From: Roseateles sp. DAIF2
Lineage (GTDB): Bacteria; Pseudomonadota; Gammaproteobacteria; Burkholderiales; Burkholderiaceae_C
Assembly: GCF_015624425.1 (NCBI RefSeq)
Contig: NZ_CP049919.1
Location: 930,001 to 994,000 of the forward strand
Direction: 5' to 3'
DNA: 64,000 nucleotides
In this document: one piece after another, positions 20,901 to 27,796 of the stretch
Layout of the letters: the number at the start of each line of letters is the position of its first letter
How positions within the stretch are numbered: the stretch's first letter is position 1
The notes under the pieces: generated by a model
Database searches by the model: none
The model's input: the letters and a program-made list of their open reading frames with translations, nothing else
Told to the model about the DNA's origin: nothing
Translations under genes and position numbers: made by a program

Positions 20901-22948
20901 AGATAGATCAGGTCCGAAGGACCCGAGCCGTCGACATCGGCGAGGCGCAGGCGGCGTGCGTCGAACTCCTCCTGCGATGCAAACCATGGCGCGTTGTCCA
21001 TCGAAACACGCGCGCCGAAGCAGCCGTAGCCCAGGTTCGGCCAGTAGCACACTTCGCCGTTGCGAATGCGCACGATATCCGTGAGGCCATCGCCGGACAT
21101 GTCGCCCATTAGGATGGTCTCTTCGGCGTTGGCAAAGACGACGCGGGGGCCTTGCTCTTCGTTCGCCGGCAGCGAGGTGCGCCGAGCTTCATCGAACCCC
21201 CGCTCGCCGAGCGAGGCATGCCATGTGAATGCGTGCTCCTCCGTAATTAGCACGTCGGCCCGCCCGTCGCCGGTGAGGTCCACAAAACGCAGGTTGGCGT
21301 CACTCCACGGCAGGTTGGGTATCACCTCGAAAGCCTGGCGAGGCTTCCAGCCAGCCCGACCCGTCCGCTCGTAAAATCCGGCGACCGGCGGCTCGAACTG
21401 GACCACATCCAGCTGCCCATCGCCGGCCAGGTCCATCAGCTTCACTCGCGGGCTTGCCAACGAGGACACGGCGGGGATTGCCGGAAGCGATTCGAGCGGC
21501 GCGAAGCGGGGACTCCACGTGTGCGCTCCGACCTGCCGGTTGAGCGGGGACTCGTTGCGCTTGTAGAACCAGCCACGTGACTGCTGGCTCAGCAGGCCAG
21601 TGAGGCCTTCGCCGTCGAGATCGGCCCACTGGTGCGGGGCCGCGGCGCCCTGTGGAAGATTCTCGAGACTCGCCGCGTCCAGATCCGAGATGTCGGTGCC
21701 GACTACCGGCTGGCTGTACTCGAATTCGAGCTTTGGCAGGGCTCGATCGAGGTATCCGCCGGCAGCGCGCCGGCGATACGAACGCTGCGTCACGGCGCTG
21801 AGAAACGTTGCGGCCGGCGTCTCCCGGTATTCGAGTTCCGTGGCGCGCACGAGGCAGTTTGCACCGACATCGGTCACGTCCGGAAAATGATGGAACATGA
21901 GCACGCGACGACACAGCCGGTACGTCCTCACCTCGAAGCCCGCTCGACACGTCGAGAACGGATCGCGACGGATGCCCCAGTCCTGGGCGTCGTTCGACCG
22001 TGGTGCGACCGGATCGTGCTCGCCGTAGTCGAACACGGCCTCGAACATCCAGCCGGCTCCGTCGATCTGCGCGGGTAACAGCCATGCGGGGCGGGTTCCA
22101 TCGCCCGCCAGAAGCGGGACCCGATTTCCATACAGGATTCGCTTGAGGTAGCGATTCGTCCCACGCAGCGGGCTGAGGGCGTCACCGCGATTCGCTTCGC
22201 AGGCGCGGCTCAGGTCGATGCCTGTCGCGTCCTCCGCCTTGTAGCGGTAGATGACGGCATTGCCCTTATCGTCACGCGATTCGCAGAGCAGCCATTCGAA
22301 GATTCGCAGCGGATCGGTGGGATCGACGATCCTCGAGCTCGCGTCCTTGCCGAACACTGACACGATGTTGCCGCCCGACCAGGAGCGCCAGTGCACATCG
22401 GTGGGGTCGCCCACCCGTGTCCAGCGCTCGATGCGCGCGAACCGCTTTTCGATACGCGGCCGGTATCGATGAATGACGAATCCCGGCGCCGTCGTGCGAT
22501 CCTCGAAGTGCCCTCCGCCCGGCGCGTCCACGGGCACGAGATCGTCGTCGCCCGACATTGCGAACACGTCGCTCTCATGCGCATCCAGGTAACGCGGGAT
22601 GAGCTTGTCCGTCCTACGTGCAACCGAGGGTGAAGACAGCTGCCAGCCGAGTCCGAATAGTCCGTTGCCCGCGGCCGAGTCGTATGTGAGTGAAAGCTGA
22701 GGGCCGAATCCGCCGCGGCCGGGAGAGGTCGCGATGGGAACGGTGGCGGAACCGGTGCCGGTCGCGGCGTCGACGGAGAATTTCTCACCGATTCCCCGGA
22801 TGGCACCCCCGCCCTTCGGCAGACTGACGGCCGGCGCCGCGACCAGAAATGAGGCATCGCCGGAGCCTTCCGGCGCGGACGAGAGTGACGGCTCGGCTTC
22901 ATCGCGCATTGCGAGCGGATTGGCCATGGTCACGACGCCAAGGGCCAC
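14951..22948 (-). CDS. Fused Tc toxin subunits B and C (TcB-TcC) with papain-like C-terminal candidate toxin
   Basis: A 2665-residue cocoon-forming protein. The SpvB-type N-terminus covers about 40-330 (GGFGPQLSLTYDSAAGNGLFGLGW is characteristic). FG-GAP/VCBS propeller repeats such as FVDLTGDGRADVL and MGDMSGDGLTDIV lie at about 480-700, TcdB middle domains follow, and YD/RHS repeats run from about 1480. The RHS core (RYYAPWLGRWTSCDPIG) ends in SSVDPTG with D2318, the expected self-cleavage region. The variable tail of about 345 residues includes a Pro/Gln-rich linker and a domain with N-C2545-xx-C, H2627 in SPHVMVG and Q2644 in YCPQQN, resembling papain-fold toxins. The start is uncertain: GTG at 22,948 or ATG at 22,927, neither with a clear Shine-Dalgarno sequence. 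Numbering uses 22,948. The fusion of B and C in one chain is a known variant. The toxin activity is inferred. Confidence 0.92.
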   Translation of the reverse strand: MALGVVTMANPLAMRDEAEPSLSSAPEGSGDASFLVAAPAVSLPKGGGAIRGIGEKFSVDAATGTGSATVPIATSPGRGGFGPQLSLTYDSAAGNGLFGLGWQLSSPSVARRTDKLIPRYLDAHESDVFAMSGDDDLVPVDAPGGGHFEDRTTAPGFVIHRYRPRIEKRFARIERWTRVGDPTDVHWRSWSGGNIVSVFGKDASSRIVDPTDPLRIFEWLLCESRDDKGNAVIYRYKAEDATGIDLSRACEANRGDALSPLRGTNRYLKRILYGNRVPLLAGDGTRPAWLLPAQIDGAGWMFEAVFDYGEHDPVAPRSNDAQDWGIRRDPFSTCRAGFEVRTYRLCRRVLMFHHFPDVTDVGANCLVRATELEYRETPAATFLSAVTQRSYRRRAAGGYLDRALPKLEFEYSQPVVGTDISDLDAASLENLPQGAAAPHQWADLDGEGLTGLLSQQSRGWFYKRNESPLNRQVGAHTWSPRFAPLESLPAIPAVSSLASPRVKLMDLAGDGQLDVVQFEPPVAGFYERTGRAGWKPRQAFEVIPNLPWSDANLRFVDLTGDGRADVLITEEHAFTWHASLGERGFDEARRTSLPANEEQGPRVVFANAEETILMGDMSGDGLTDIVRIRNGEVCYWPNLGYGCFGARVSMDNAPWFASQEEFDARRLRLADVDGSGPSDLIYLAADAARLWVNESGNGWSAATLLTALPPIDNVGSVTAIDVLGNGTTALVWSSPLVCDVAAPLKVLSLMADGKPHLLTGIRNNLGAETRIYYAPSTWFYLRDRERGTPWITRLPFPVHVVERVEVYDRVSRNRFVTRYSYHHGCFDGTEREFRGFGRVDQTDTEELDAVRPAGAAPIGSNFDQNSWIPPTLTRTWFHTGVHAGRERISRYFAGTRNAADPGEYYREPGLTDAQAGEALLDDTTLPDALSAEEEVEACRALKGSILRQEVYALDETPRATHPYVVSEHSYAIRRLQAKGDKRNAVFFAHSSEVLTFRYERNPTDPRISHELTLEVDAYGNVIKEAAIGYGRRAVSPAELPRLEDRERQLRTLVTYAEYRATNHIDSGGDYRLPVRCESRSFELTGYLPSGPGMRFRKTDFVAPDVTPGQFVPVFDSEIAYEDMPVLGRQRRCVKHSRTLFRPNDLGVTAGDASALLPLGQMQSLALQGESFRLTFTPGFLQRVYTRGGVSLLPANVADVLSGTGVDRGGYVSSASLKASALFPAADVDGWWWTPSGRAFLSRGQNDTAGQERAHARAHFHLAHRFRDPFGHTTALTFDAHDFLVVDTEDAAGNRITAGERSVAGVIDPGTPGNDYRLLMPVRIMDANRNRAHVILDVLGMVVGKALLGKPEEALGDSFAGFDPDPPTPAILAQLANPLANPAALLGNAAVRIVYDVHAYERTKGSAQPQPVSACSISRETHASDGVPAGGLKVQVGFAYWDAFGQEIQRKVRAEAGKVPARDGTGAILIGADGQPQMTAGAVSPRWVGSGWTVFNNKGKPVRQFEPFFSDTHAFEADVRVGVSPVQFYDPLGRLTATLHPDHTWAKLRFDAWHNEAWDVTDTVAIADPSTDADVGPFFKRLRATMYLPTWFAARQGGALGAAERAIALKSAVASHTPTVAHGDALGRTFLTIAHNKTRYSDAPAGAPPVENFLQSRVGIDIEGRSRVLRDARDRVILENDFDMTGRRARWSNMEAGARWLLPDAMDQPLQSWNDRRKDLRVEYDALRRATAQFLTENGAPQKQVGRTVYGESVPAAEASNLRGKTARVFDQAGVVTTGAFDFKGNPLRTQRQFAQKFDGTLDWSGPVPLNPEVYDARSRYDALNRVVQSVAPAYPATGAGFSVLQSTFNDAGLLERVDVWLAQAAVPAGLLHPATADVPVVAGIDYDAKGQRTRIDYGNQCSTSYAYDPLTMRLRQLVTRRSAFNDCPQPPPPGWPGCQVQNLSYIYDAAGHVAAVRDGAQQAIFFRNRRVEPGSEYTYDALGQLIEATGREHLGQAAAPSVHAYNDASRVGLPAAGNGNALGRYLERYRYDETGNLIQMKHLGTDPSNPGWTRDYVYDEESLLEPAARSNRLTRTTLTAGAVTETYSNAGDGYDAHGNAARLPHLQAMHWDFTDQLQMTQRQVVNGQDADGVAHHGERTWYVYDSTGARVRKVTVAAMGQVREERFYLGGFEIYRRNGANPLTRQTLHVRDDTRRVALIETRTQGNEPGVPPRKIRYQFPDLLSAVLELDEDAAIASYEEYTPFGSTAYQAVGATVEVPKRFRFGGVERDAETGFTYHSTRYYAPWLGRWTSCDPIGTADGGNLYCYVHNSPVSSVDPTGTQDKPVDATAAFQAEIRRLAGEANSGPVLDILPDGTVRTIYNAKETVIVVGPGGSEPRDPAATPPAQPQQQPPPEPNGEHGFYPMGQAEKQLTEGAIESFKRGKIFEGLIGWGLREFMHPFAMAENLMPYNIPDHFLAAGQYGKRWIWYDMRGQSGRGLMELAKGESEADAVVGSLSLWSAAARALMPKPSLQEPIGAGWRAQGTPLGASPFNDERGFAGGDNCTRCTAAFIDTMNSTSAEMGEFQSSQYPKMPRDTRNIANINNYLKENTGVSLGDWSRNSMPADGFYVIHVEPYELNGKAVSPHVMVGWRFFGENNFYCPQQNFLYRPIINYYAFPLQFGKP

Positions 22949-23271
22949 TCTTGTTGCTTATGGGGGGTGACGGCACCGCTGCCGGGCTCCGCCGGCGTCG
23001 TCGAGCCCTTCGCTGCGAGCATCTGCTGTACTCCCGCCGGAGTTAGTCCCACGCGGCCCGCTGGGCGCATGCTCTTCCGATGATCACACCCTCGCTGTTG
23101 GATCATGAGCGCTCCATGTGCAATGGAAGATGTCGGCGTGCGCCGCAATTTCGTTGCTTGAAGAGGATCGCTCAATCCCTAACTGCGGTGCATTCGCGAG
23201 CGGCTTGTTCTCAAGACTGATGATGACGCGGGCCGCGCGGAAGCCAAGCATCGGTGTCCGTCCATCGCTGA

Positions 23272-23283
23272 GCTGACGTCAGC
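23272..23283. promoter_or_regulatory. Perfect 12-bp palindrome upstream of the neprosin-like gene
   Basis: GCTGACGTCAGC is its own reverse complement. It lies 22 bp before the ATG at 23,306, within the 357-bp divergent region between the Tc toxin operon and the neprosin-like gene (22,949-23,305). That region holds no other gene I can support. A dimeric regulator site is plausible; a short palindrome can also arise by chance. Confidence 0.35.
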
Positions 23284-23320
23284 AATAGATCAAAGGACAC
23301 AAACGATGTAAGACCATTCG

Positions 23321-24550
23321 TTGAAACTCCGAGAATCACGGCGCGAGAACGTGGAGCGAATGGCGCGCAAGCTGGACGCACGCCGTATCGACGAGCACCG
23401 GCATGAGGCAGAGATCCGTCGCTACTTCAAGAACCGGCAGGCGCGCATGCATATCGTCAGCACGACGCGAACGCCCCACGGCCAGGTGATCGATTGGATT
23501 CCGCGCAAGTCGCAACTGCGGCGAGCGGAGCGGCTTGCTGAGCCGCCGCCACACTGGCACGGGACGCATTCGGCGAGCGACAAACGGCCTGACCGCCGTG
23601 TGCGCTTCGAACTGGAGGATCCGGAGATCGAGCGGGGCCCGGAGGGCACGGTGCCAGTGCTGCGCAAGAACCTCGAAGCGATCCGGTTCAACCAGCCATT
23701 GCGCAAGCTGCTTGGAAAATACCCCCACGCGGACGTCCTCGTCCCGAGCTGCGGCCGGCTCGTGCCCGCGCCGAGCGTCGACGGCCCCCATCGGTATGCC
23801 TTCACGGACCAGCGCGCGATCTGCTTCGGCGGCGATGGCGTGCTGAGTGCGTTTGATCCGTACTGCGAAAACGACGACGACTTCTCGCTGATGCAGATCG
23901 CGATCAGCAACAGCGACACCGGACGCCTACAAACGGTGGAAGCTGGCTGGCAACAGCGCAAGGACAGCTATGGGGACTGGGTGCCGCATCTCTTCACGTA
24001 CTACACGACCAACGGCTACAGCAACGACGATGACAATGTCGGCGGCTACAACCAGGATGTCGACGGCTGGGTGCAGTACGACAGCTCGGTGCATCCCGGC
24101 GCGATCTCCAGCCCGAACAGCACGCGTGGCGGTGACCAGTATGTGATGCAAATCAAGTACCAGTTGTGGCAGGACAACTGGTGGTTCATGTGCAACGGTC
24201 ACTGGCTGGGCTACTACCCGGCGCGCCTATTCATGGGCAACCGCAGCGTGTTCTCCACCCTCGGCGATCATGGTGAGCGCATCAGCTTCTACGGCGAGAT
24301 CTACGAATCCAACGAGACGCCCGGAAAGACCCGCAGCGACATGGGCAGCGGTTACTGGTCGGAGTATGGATGGCAGTGGGCGGTCTATCACCGCAACTTG
24401 CGCGTGCAGACCGACCGGAGCGGGACTTTCCCAGACTACGACGGCACTGCTTGGTCGAGTGACCCGGACATGTACGACGTGGAAAGCCACATGAAGAGCG
24501 GCAGCAGCTGGGGTAGCTACTGCTGGCTGGGCGGCCCCGGCGCGGGGTGA
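23321..24550 (+). CDS. Neprosin-like glutamic endopeptidase, possible nonsense codon at the start
   Basis: A 409-residue protein whose C-terminal half is a neprosin (formerly DUF239, peptidase family G3) domain. TVEAGWQ carries E207 and FYGEIYES carries E326, the two expected catalytic glutamates about 119 residues apart. The motifs YGDWVPHLFTYYTTNGY and WLGYYPARLF, between and around them, are family hallmarks. The N-terminal segment HIVSTTRTPHGQVIDWIPRKSQ resembles the neprosin propeptide. No signal peptide is visible. The annotated start is a TTG without a good ribosome site. A far better start, ATG at 23,306 with AAAGGA 8 bases upstream, is in frame but immediately followed by TAA (23,309-23,311). 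Later starts at GTG 23,351 and ATG 23,360 are possible. The gene is divergent from the Tc operon, so it may supply a co-expressed secreted protease. Confidence 0.8.
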   Translation: MKLRESRRENVERMARKLDARRIDEHRHEAEIRRYFKNRQARMHIVSTTRTPHGQVIDWIPRKSQLRRAERLAEPPPHWHGTHSASDKRPDRRVRFELEDPEIERGPEGTVPVLRKNLEAIRFNQPLRKLLGKYPHADVLVPSCGRLVPAPSVDGPHRYAFTDQRAICFGGDGVLSAFDPYCENDDDFSLMQIAISNSDTGRLQTVEAGWQQRKDSYGDWVPHLFTYYTTNGYSNDDDNVGGYNQDVDGWVQYDSSVHPGAISSPNSTRGGDQYVMQIKYQLWQDNWWFMCNGHWLGYYPARLFMGNRSVFSTLGDHGERISFYGEIYESNETPGKTRSDMGSGYWSEYGWQWAVYHRNLRVQTDRSGTFPDYDGTAWSSDPDMYDVESHMKSGSSWGSYCWLGGPGAG

Positions 24551-24902
24551 CTTGGGTCGCTGCTCCATTCGACTATCGACGGTCTGCTTTCCGGCGGACC
24601 GCTTTGTGGCCGTAAACCTGCTTGGGGTCGACACCGCTAGTTCGCCAACCTCAAGCGGGCGCACGGACTGCGCACGCCAGGGGCAGCTGATGGCCGTGAC
24701 TGCGCGTTCGGGGCGCCCGCCGACAGCAGCCGGTCGGGCCGCTGCTGCTCGCGCGGTAGGCCATGGCGCCCGGCGTCGCCTACGCGCATCCTGTTTGGCC
24801 CTCAACTCGATGGGAGACCATCATGGGTAGCGTAAGGTCTACTCAGGGTTGATGACCACGCGCTTGCCGGGTCAGCTTTGTGGGCGCACACGCATGAGCG
24901 AA
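24551..24902. other. Intergenic 352 bp, no gene supported
   Basis: This lies between the convergent neprosin-like gene and the immunity gene. The only open frame (24,552-24,830) encodes a low-complexity Arg/Ala-rich peptide with no start signal and no recognisable motif. I see no clear terminator hairpin with a T-run. Confidence 0.4.
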
Positions 24903-25220
24903 CTAACTTCGTTCTGCGATCAATTCCTCTCGGATCGCGACCAGAAACTCTCGGGTGGTCGGTCGAAAGGCCGTAGGAATGATGTCCGGATTGAAGAGTT
25001 CCTGGAACCTTGCATCCATGCCTTCATCGCCGGAGGACAAGAACGCATCGATATCGTCGACCAAGGGGCGGATCAGATCGGGGTCGCTTTCCGCCTTGAA
25101 CGCCGCAACCACTTCCTCCAAGGAGTCGCCGTGAATGTCAAAGTCCTGATGGAACCAGCCCCCCATGAACGCGGCCAGCTCGGGGTAAAGCTCTTGTCCC
25201 TTGGAGATGATGATTGGCAT
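24903..25220 (-). CDS. CdiI-type immunity protein for the RNase A-like toxin
   Basis: A small acidic 105-residue protein. Its opening YPELAAFMGGWFHQDFDIHG followed by DSLEEVVAAF is the signature of contact-dependent growth inhibition immunity proteins of the CdiI_2-like group. The ATG at 25,220 lies two bases after the TGA of the upstream toxin gene, so the pair is almost certainly translationally coupled. An in-frame extension further upstream runs through the toxin gene and is discarded. It should bind and block the RNase A-like C-terminus of its neighbour, protecting the producer and its kin. Specificity is inferred from position. Confidence 0.8.
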   Translation of the reverse strand: MPIIISKGQELYPELAAFMGGWFHQDFDIHGDSLEEVVAAFKAESDPDLIRPLVDDIDAFLSSGDEGMDARFQELFNPDIIPTAFRPTTREFLVAIREELIAERS

Positions 25221-25222
25221 GG

Positions 25223-26173
25223 TCAGGGTATCGGGTAGGACGTGAGGACAAAGTAGACCCGATTCTGCTGCTGAACCCGCCGCAAGACGACGACAAGCTT
25301 GCTCATCTGCTGCAGCTGCCCCGTCGCCCGCACCACGCCTTGCCCAACCGAGGTGCTGGCCTGATAGGTAACTGTGAGGGGTCGGCCGCCGACCGTAGAC
25401 GTCTTGGCCCATGCCTCGATTGCTGTGCGATGGGCCTTCATTGCGGCGGAGACATGGCGCTCGGCCTCCGCCAGCGTCCGAAAGGTGGATGCAGCGGGGA
25501 TACGGGTTTGGGTTGCCAGGCGGGTACGCAACTGCACCTCGGTCTGGCCTACGTGCTTGAGGATCGTGTGGCCGCCGGCGGCCTCCTCTGCCGCTAGGCT
25601 GATCGCACCGCGACGGACTGCGATGACGCGGAGCGCACCAACGCCGCCGGCGATGAGGGGGATGGCGATGTCGGCGCCGAGCCCGATCATCTCCGCAGTC
25701 TTTGGATCAACCCCCAGCGCGGTGGATAGCGACTGCGCTGCTTCGGCGGTCAACGTGGTGGTGTCTTTGCCAGAGATGATCTGGCGCACAGCCGACGACG
25801 AAGTATCAAGGCCGTGAGCGCCGAGAGCGGCGCCTCCCACCTTTGTCAGAGCTGTAGGCTCTGGCGCGAGCAGCAGTGCGCCGGCTCCGATGAGCTCAAG
25901 TGCGCCGGCGGCGAGCTTGCCAACGCCCCATAGTCGGTTGGACAGCGTCGCCTCTTCGTCGACCGTCTCGCCCGATAGGACAGCGGCCATTTGGATCGGG
26001 GTCAGAACGATCTGCACACCCTGGTCCGAATCCGTTGACAGAGCCGGCGCAGGTCGAGACGACGATATGCCGATAGGACCCGGATCTGGCGACCGGTGGA
26101 GGCACAGCGTGCCGCGGTCCATAGGTGTTGCCTCGCTGCCGCACAGCGGTCCGGGGACGCGCGAATTTGCCAT
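25223..26173 (-). CDS. Toxin with C-terminal bacterial RNase A-like domain (CdiA-CT type)
   Basis: A 316-residue protein. Residues about 198-316 form a bacterial RNase A-like toxin domain. It has the typical start GGHTILKHVG (H202 and H207, one of them the likely catalytic base), the PAASTF motif, a basic VVVLRR strand and the ending VLTSYP. The N-terminal part has a short Cys-containing leader, LTPIQMAAVLSGET, and two hydrophobic segments (about 86-104 and 166-186) that may mediate membrane passage. It lacks the thousands of residues of a CdiA filament, an RHS cocoon or a recognisable PAAR domain, so its delivery route is unknown; it may be a type VI cargo or a displaced tip. The ATG at 26,173 has AGGAG 10 bases upstream. 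The immunity gene follows at once. An IS element lies only 84 bp upstream. Confidence 0.82.
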   Translation of the reverse strand: MANSRVPGPLCGSEATPMDRGTLCLHRSPDPGPIGISSSRPAPALSTDSDQGVQIVLTPIQMAAVLSGETVDEEATLSNRLWGVGKLAAGALELIGAGALLLAPEPTALTKVGGAALGAHGLDTSSSAVRQIISGKDTTTLTAEAAQSLSTALGVDPKTAEMIGLGADIAIPLIAGGVGALRVIAVRRGAISLAAEEAAGGHTILKHVGQTEVQLRTRLATQTRIPAASTFRTLAEAERHVSAAMKAHRTAIEAWAKTSTVGGRPLTVTYQASTSVGQGVVRATGQLQQMSKLVVVLRRVQQQNRVYFVLTSYPIP

Positions 26174-26257
26174 ATCGAGCTGAACTCCTAAGGCCAGTCG
26201 GTTCGCAAGCGTGCAGAGCGCTTATGTCGTCGAGCCATGGCGAACTACTAGTGACGG

Positions 26258-26283
26258 TGCGCTGCCCCCGAGGATTCGTAGCA
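26258..26283 (+). repeat. Left terminal inverted repeat of the IS3-family element
   Basis: It begins TGCGCTGCCCCC and continues to TTCGTAGCA. Against the reverse complement of the right end it differs by one extra base and one mismatch. The preceding four bases, ACGG, are the target duplication. Confidence 0.85.
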
Positions 26284-26326
26284 GGCCGTTCTAGAGTCCG
26301 ATCAACCCGAGATGGAGATCGGACCG

Positions 26327-26587
26327 ATGAAGAAGCGATACACCGAGGAACAGATCATTGGCTTCCTGCGTGAGGCCGATGCCGGGCTGCCGGTCAAGGA
26401 GTTGTGCAGGAAGCACGGCTTCAGCGAGCCAAGCTACTACGCCTGGAAGGCCAAGTTCGGCGGCATGAACGTGTCGGACGCACAGAGGCTGAAGACGCTG
26501 GAGGCCGAGAACACGAAGCTCAAGAAGCTGCTGGCCAACTCGATGCTTGAGATCGACGCGATGCGCGAGGTTCTCAAGGGAAAGTGA
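26327..26587 (+). CDS. IS3-family transposase OrfA (helix-turn-helix subunit)
   Basis: An 86-residue protein from MKKRYTEEQIIGFLREA, with the helix-turn-helix ELCRKHGFSEPSYYAWKAKFGG and a C-terminal leucine-zipper-like segment, the DNA-binding half of an IS3 transposase. The ATG at 26,327 has GGAG about 9 bases upstream and gives the normal OrfA length; an ATG at 26,312 would add five residues. It overlaps OrfB by 4 bp. In this family a -1 frameshift near the overlap makes the active OrfAB fusion. Confidence 0.9.
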   Translation: MKKRYTEEQIIGFLREADAGLPVKELCRKHGFSEPSYYAWKAKFGGMNVSDAQRLKTLEAENTKLKKLLANSMLEIDAMREVLKGK

Positions 26588-27465
26588 TGGCCGTGGCGGC
26601 GCGGCGCGAGGTCGTGCGGCAGTTGCAGGACAGGGGCTTGAGCGAACGCCGAGCCCTCGGGCTGGTGGGCATGAGCGCCAGCACCCTGCGCTACCGCCCT
26701 CGCGACGACGGCAACGGCCGGCTGCGTGAGCGATTGACGGAGCTCGCCGGCCAGCACCGCCGTCACGGCTACCGGATGCTGCACAGGCGGCTGCAGCTCG
26801 AAGGTTGGACGATCAACGTCAAGCGGACGTACCGGGTCTACCGCGAGGAAGGGCTGATGGTGCGCAAGCGCCGGCGCAAGAAGCTGCCGGTGCCTGAGCG
26901 GCAGCTGTTGGTGCGCCCGATGCAACCCGATGAGGTGTGGAGCATGGACTTCGTGTTCGACGAGCTGGCAAACGGCAGACGAATCAAGACGCTGACGGTC
27001 GTGGACGACTGCAGCAAGGAGGCGGTGCGGATCGCTGTGGATACGTCGATCCCAGCGCTGTACGTCACGCGGGTGCTCGACCAGGTCAAGGCCGAGCGGG
27101 GCTTGCCCAAGGTGATCCGCACAGACAACGGCCCGGAGTTCGCCGGCCGGACGATGCAGTGCTGGGCCGCCCGCAACGGCGTTGAACTGCGCTTCATCCA
27201 GCCAGGCAAGCCGGTGCAGAACGCCTACATCGAAAGCTTCAACAGCCGCTTCCGCGACGAGTGCCTGTCGCAGCACTGGTTCGCCAGCCTGAGCCACATG
27301 CGCAGCGTCATCGACAACTGGCGCGAGGACTACAACCACCACCGGCCGCACAGCACCCTTGGCTACGTGCCGCCGGCCGTGTTCGCCGCACGGTGCCGCC
27401 AGCATGCGGGCGGCACCGCGCCAAACCCCGCATCACCAACTACGATGCAAACCCCAGGGCTCTAG
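26584..27465 (+). CDS. IS3-family transposase OrfB (DDE integrase domain)
   Basis: A 293-residue catalytic half of the transposase. The HTH_21-like region HGYRMLHRRLQLEGW is followed by the rve integrase core with D122 (WSMDFV), D181 (RTDNGPEF) and E217 (NAYIESFN). The last two are 35 residues apart, the DD35E spacing of IS3. The C-terminal YNHHRPHSTLGYVPP motif is also complete. The frame starts at GTG 26,584 within the end of orfA and is normally reached by programmed frameshifting. No disabling mutation is seen. Confidence 0.92.
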   Translation: MMAVAARREVVRQLQDRGLSERRALGLVGMSASTLRYRPRDDGNGRLRERLTELAGQHRRHGYRMLHRRLQLEGWTINVKRTYRVYREEGLMVRKRRRKKLPVPERQLLVRPMQPDEVWSMDFVFDELANGRRIKTLTVVDDCSKEAVRIAVDTSIPALYVTRVLDQVKAERGLPKVIRTDNGPEFAGRTMQCWAARNGVELRFIQPGKPVQNAYIESFNSRFRDECLSQHWFASLSHMRSVIDNWREDYNHHRPHSTLGYVPPAVFAARCRQHAGGTAPNPASPTTMQTPGL

Positions 27466-27472
27466 ATCGAAG

Positions 27473-27497
27473 TGCTACGAAACCTGGGGGCAGCGCA
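27473..27497 (-). repeat. Right terminal inverted repeat of the IS3-family element
   Basis: On the minus strand it reads TGCGCTGCCCCC then AGG and TTTCGTAGCA, mirroring the left end. The next four bases are the second copy of ACGG. Confidence 0.85.
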
Positions 27498-27796
27498 ACG
27501 GCATTGCCCCTAGCGACCTGATTGTGGGTATTCCCTTTTGACAAAGGGTGTCACCAAAGTCACCAGCGGCCCCAGTCGCTGGAAGCACTGAGCACGGATG
27601 TGGAGCGCGAGGCTGTGGACCTGGCGTCGGCCGGCGCCATAGTGGCCAAGGCTGACAATCGCCGGCAGCAAACCGAGCCGCGGTGGGCATCAATCTCTCC
27701 TACCATTGAAGCAGCATGGATATGCAGTGCCAAGGGGTAGGCTCCATGCACGCCAGAGGATTGGGGCTAGACGGCTCGATCCGCAGGGAGTGCAAC

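Larger units (their letters stand above)
26258..27497 (+). mobile_element. Complete IS3-family insertion sequence (IS407-like group), 1240 bp
   Basis: The element starts with TG and ends with CA, has imperfect terminal inverted repeats of 25-26 bp, and is flanked by the direct repeat ACGG at 26,254-26,257 and 27,498-27,501. A 4-bp target duplication and two overlapping transposase frames are typical of the IS407 group of IS3. Both frames are intact and the target duplication is perfect, so the insertion is probably recent. Confidence 0.9.

Noticed and set aside
24552..24830. A 92-codon frame after the neprosin-like gene
   Set aside because: Low-complexity, no start signal, no homology I can recognise.
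25223..26173. The RNase toxin as part of a full CdiA/CdiB or RHS system
   Set aside because: There is no CdiB, filament repeat or RHS core near it. The Tc RHS protein is on another operon with its own C-terminus.
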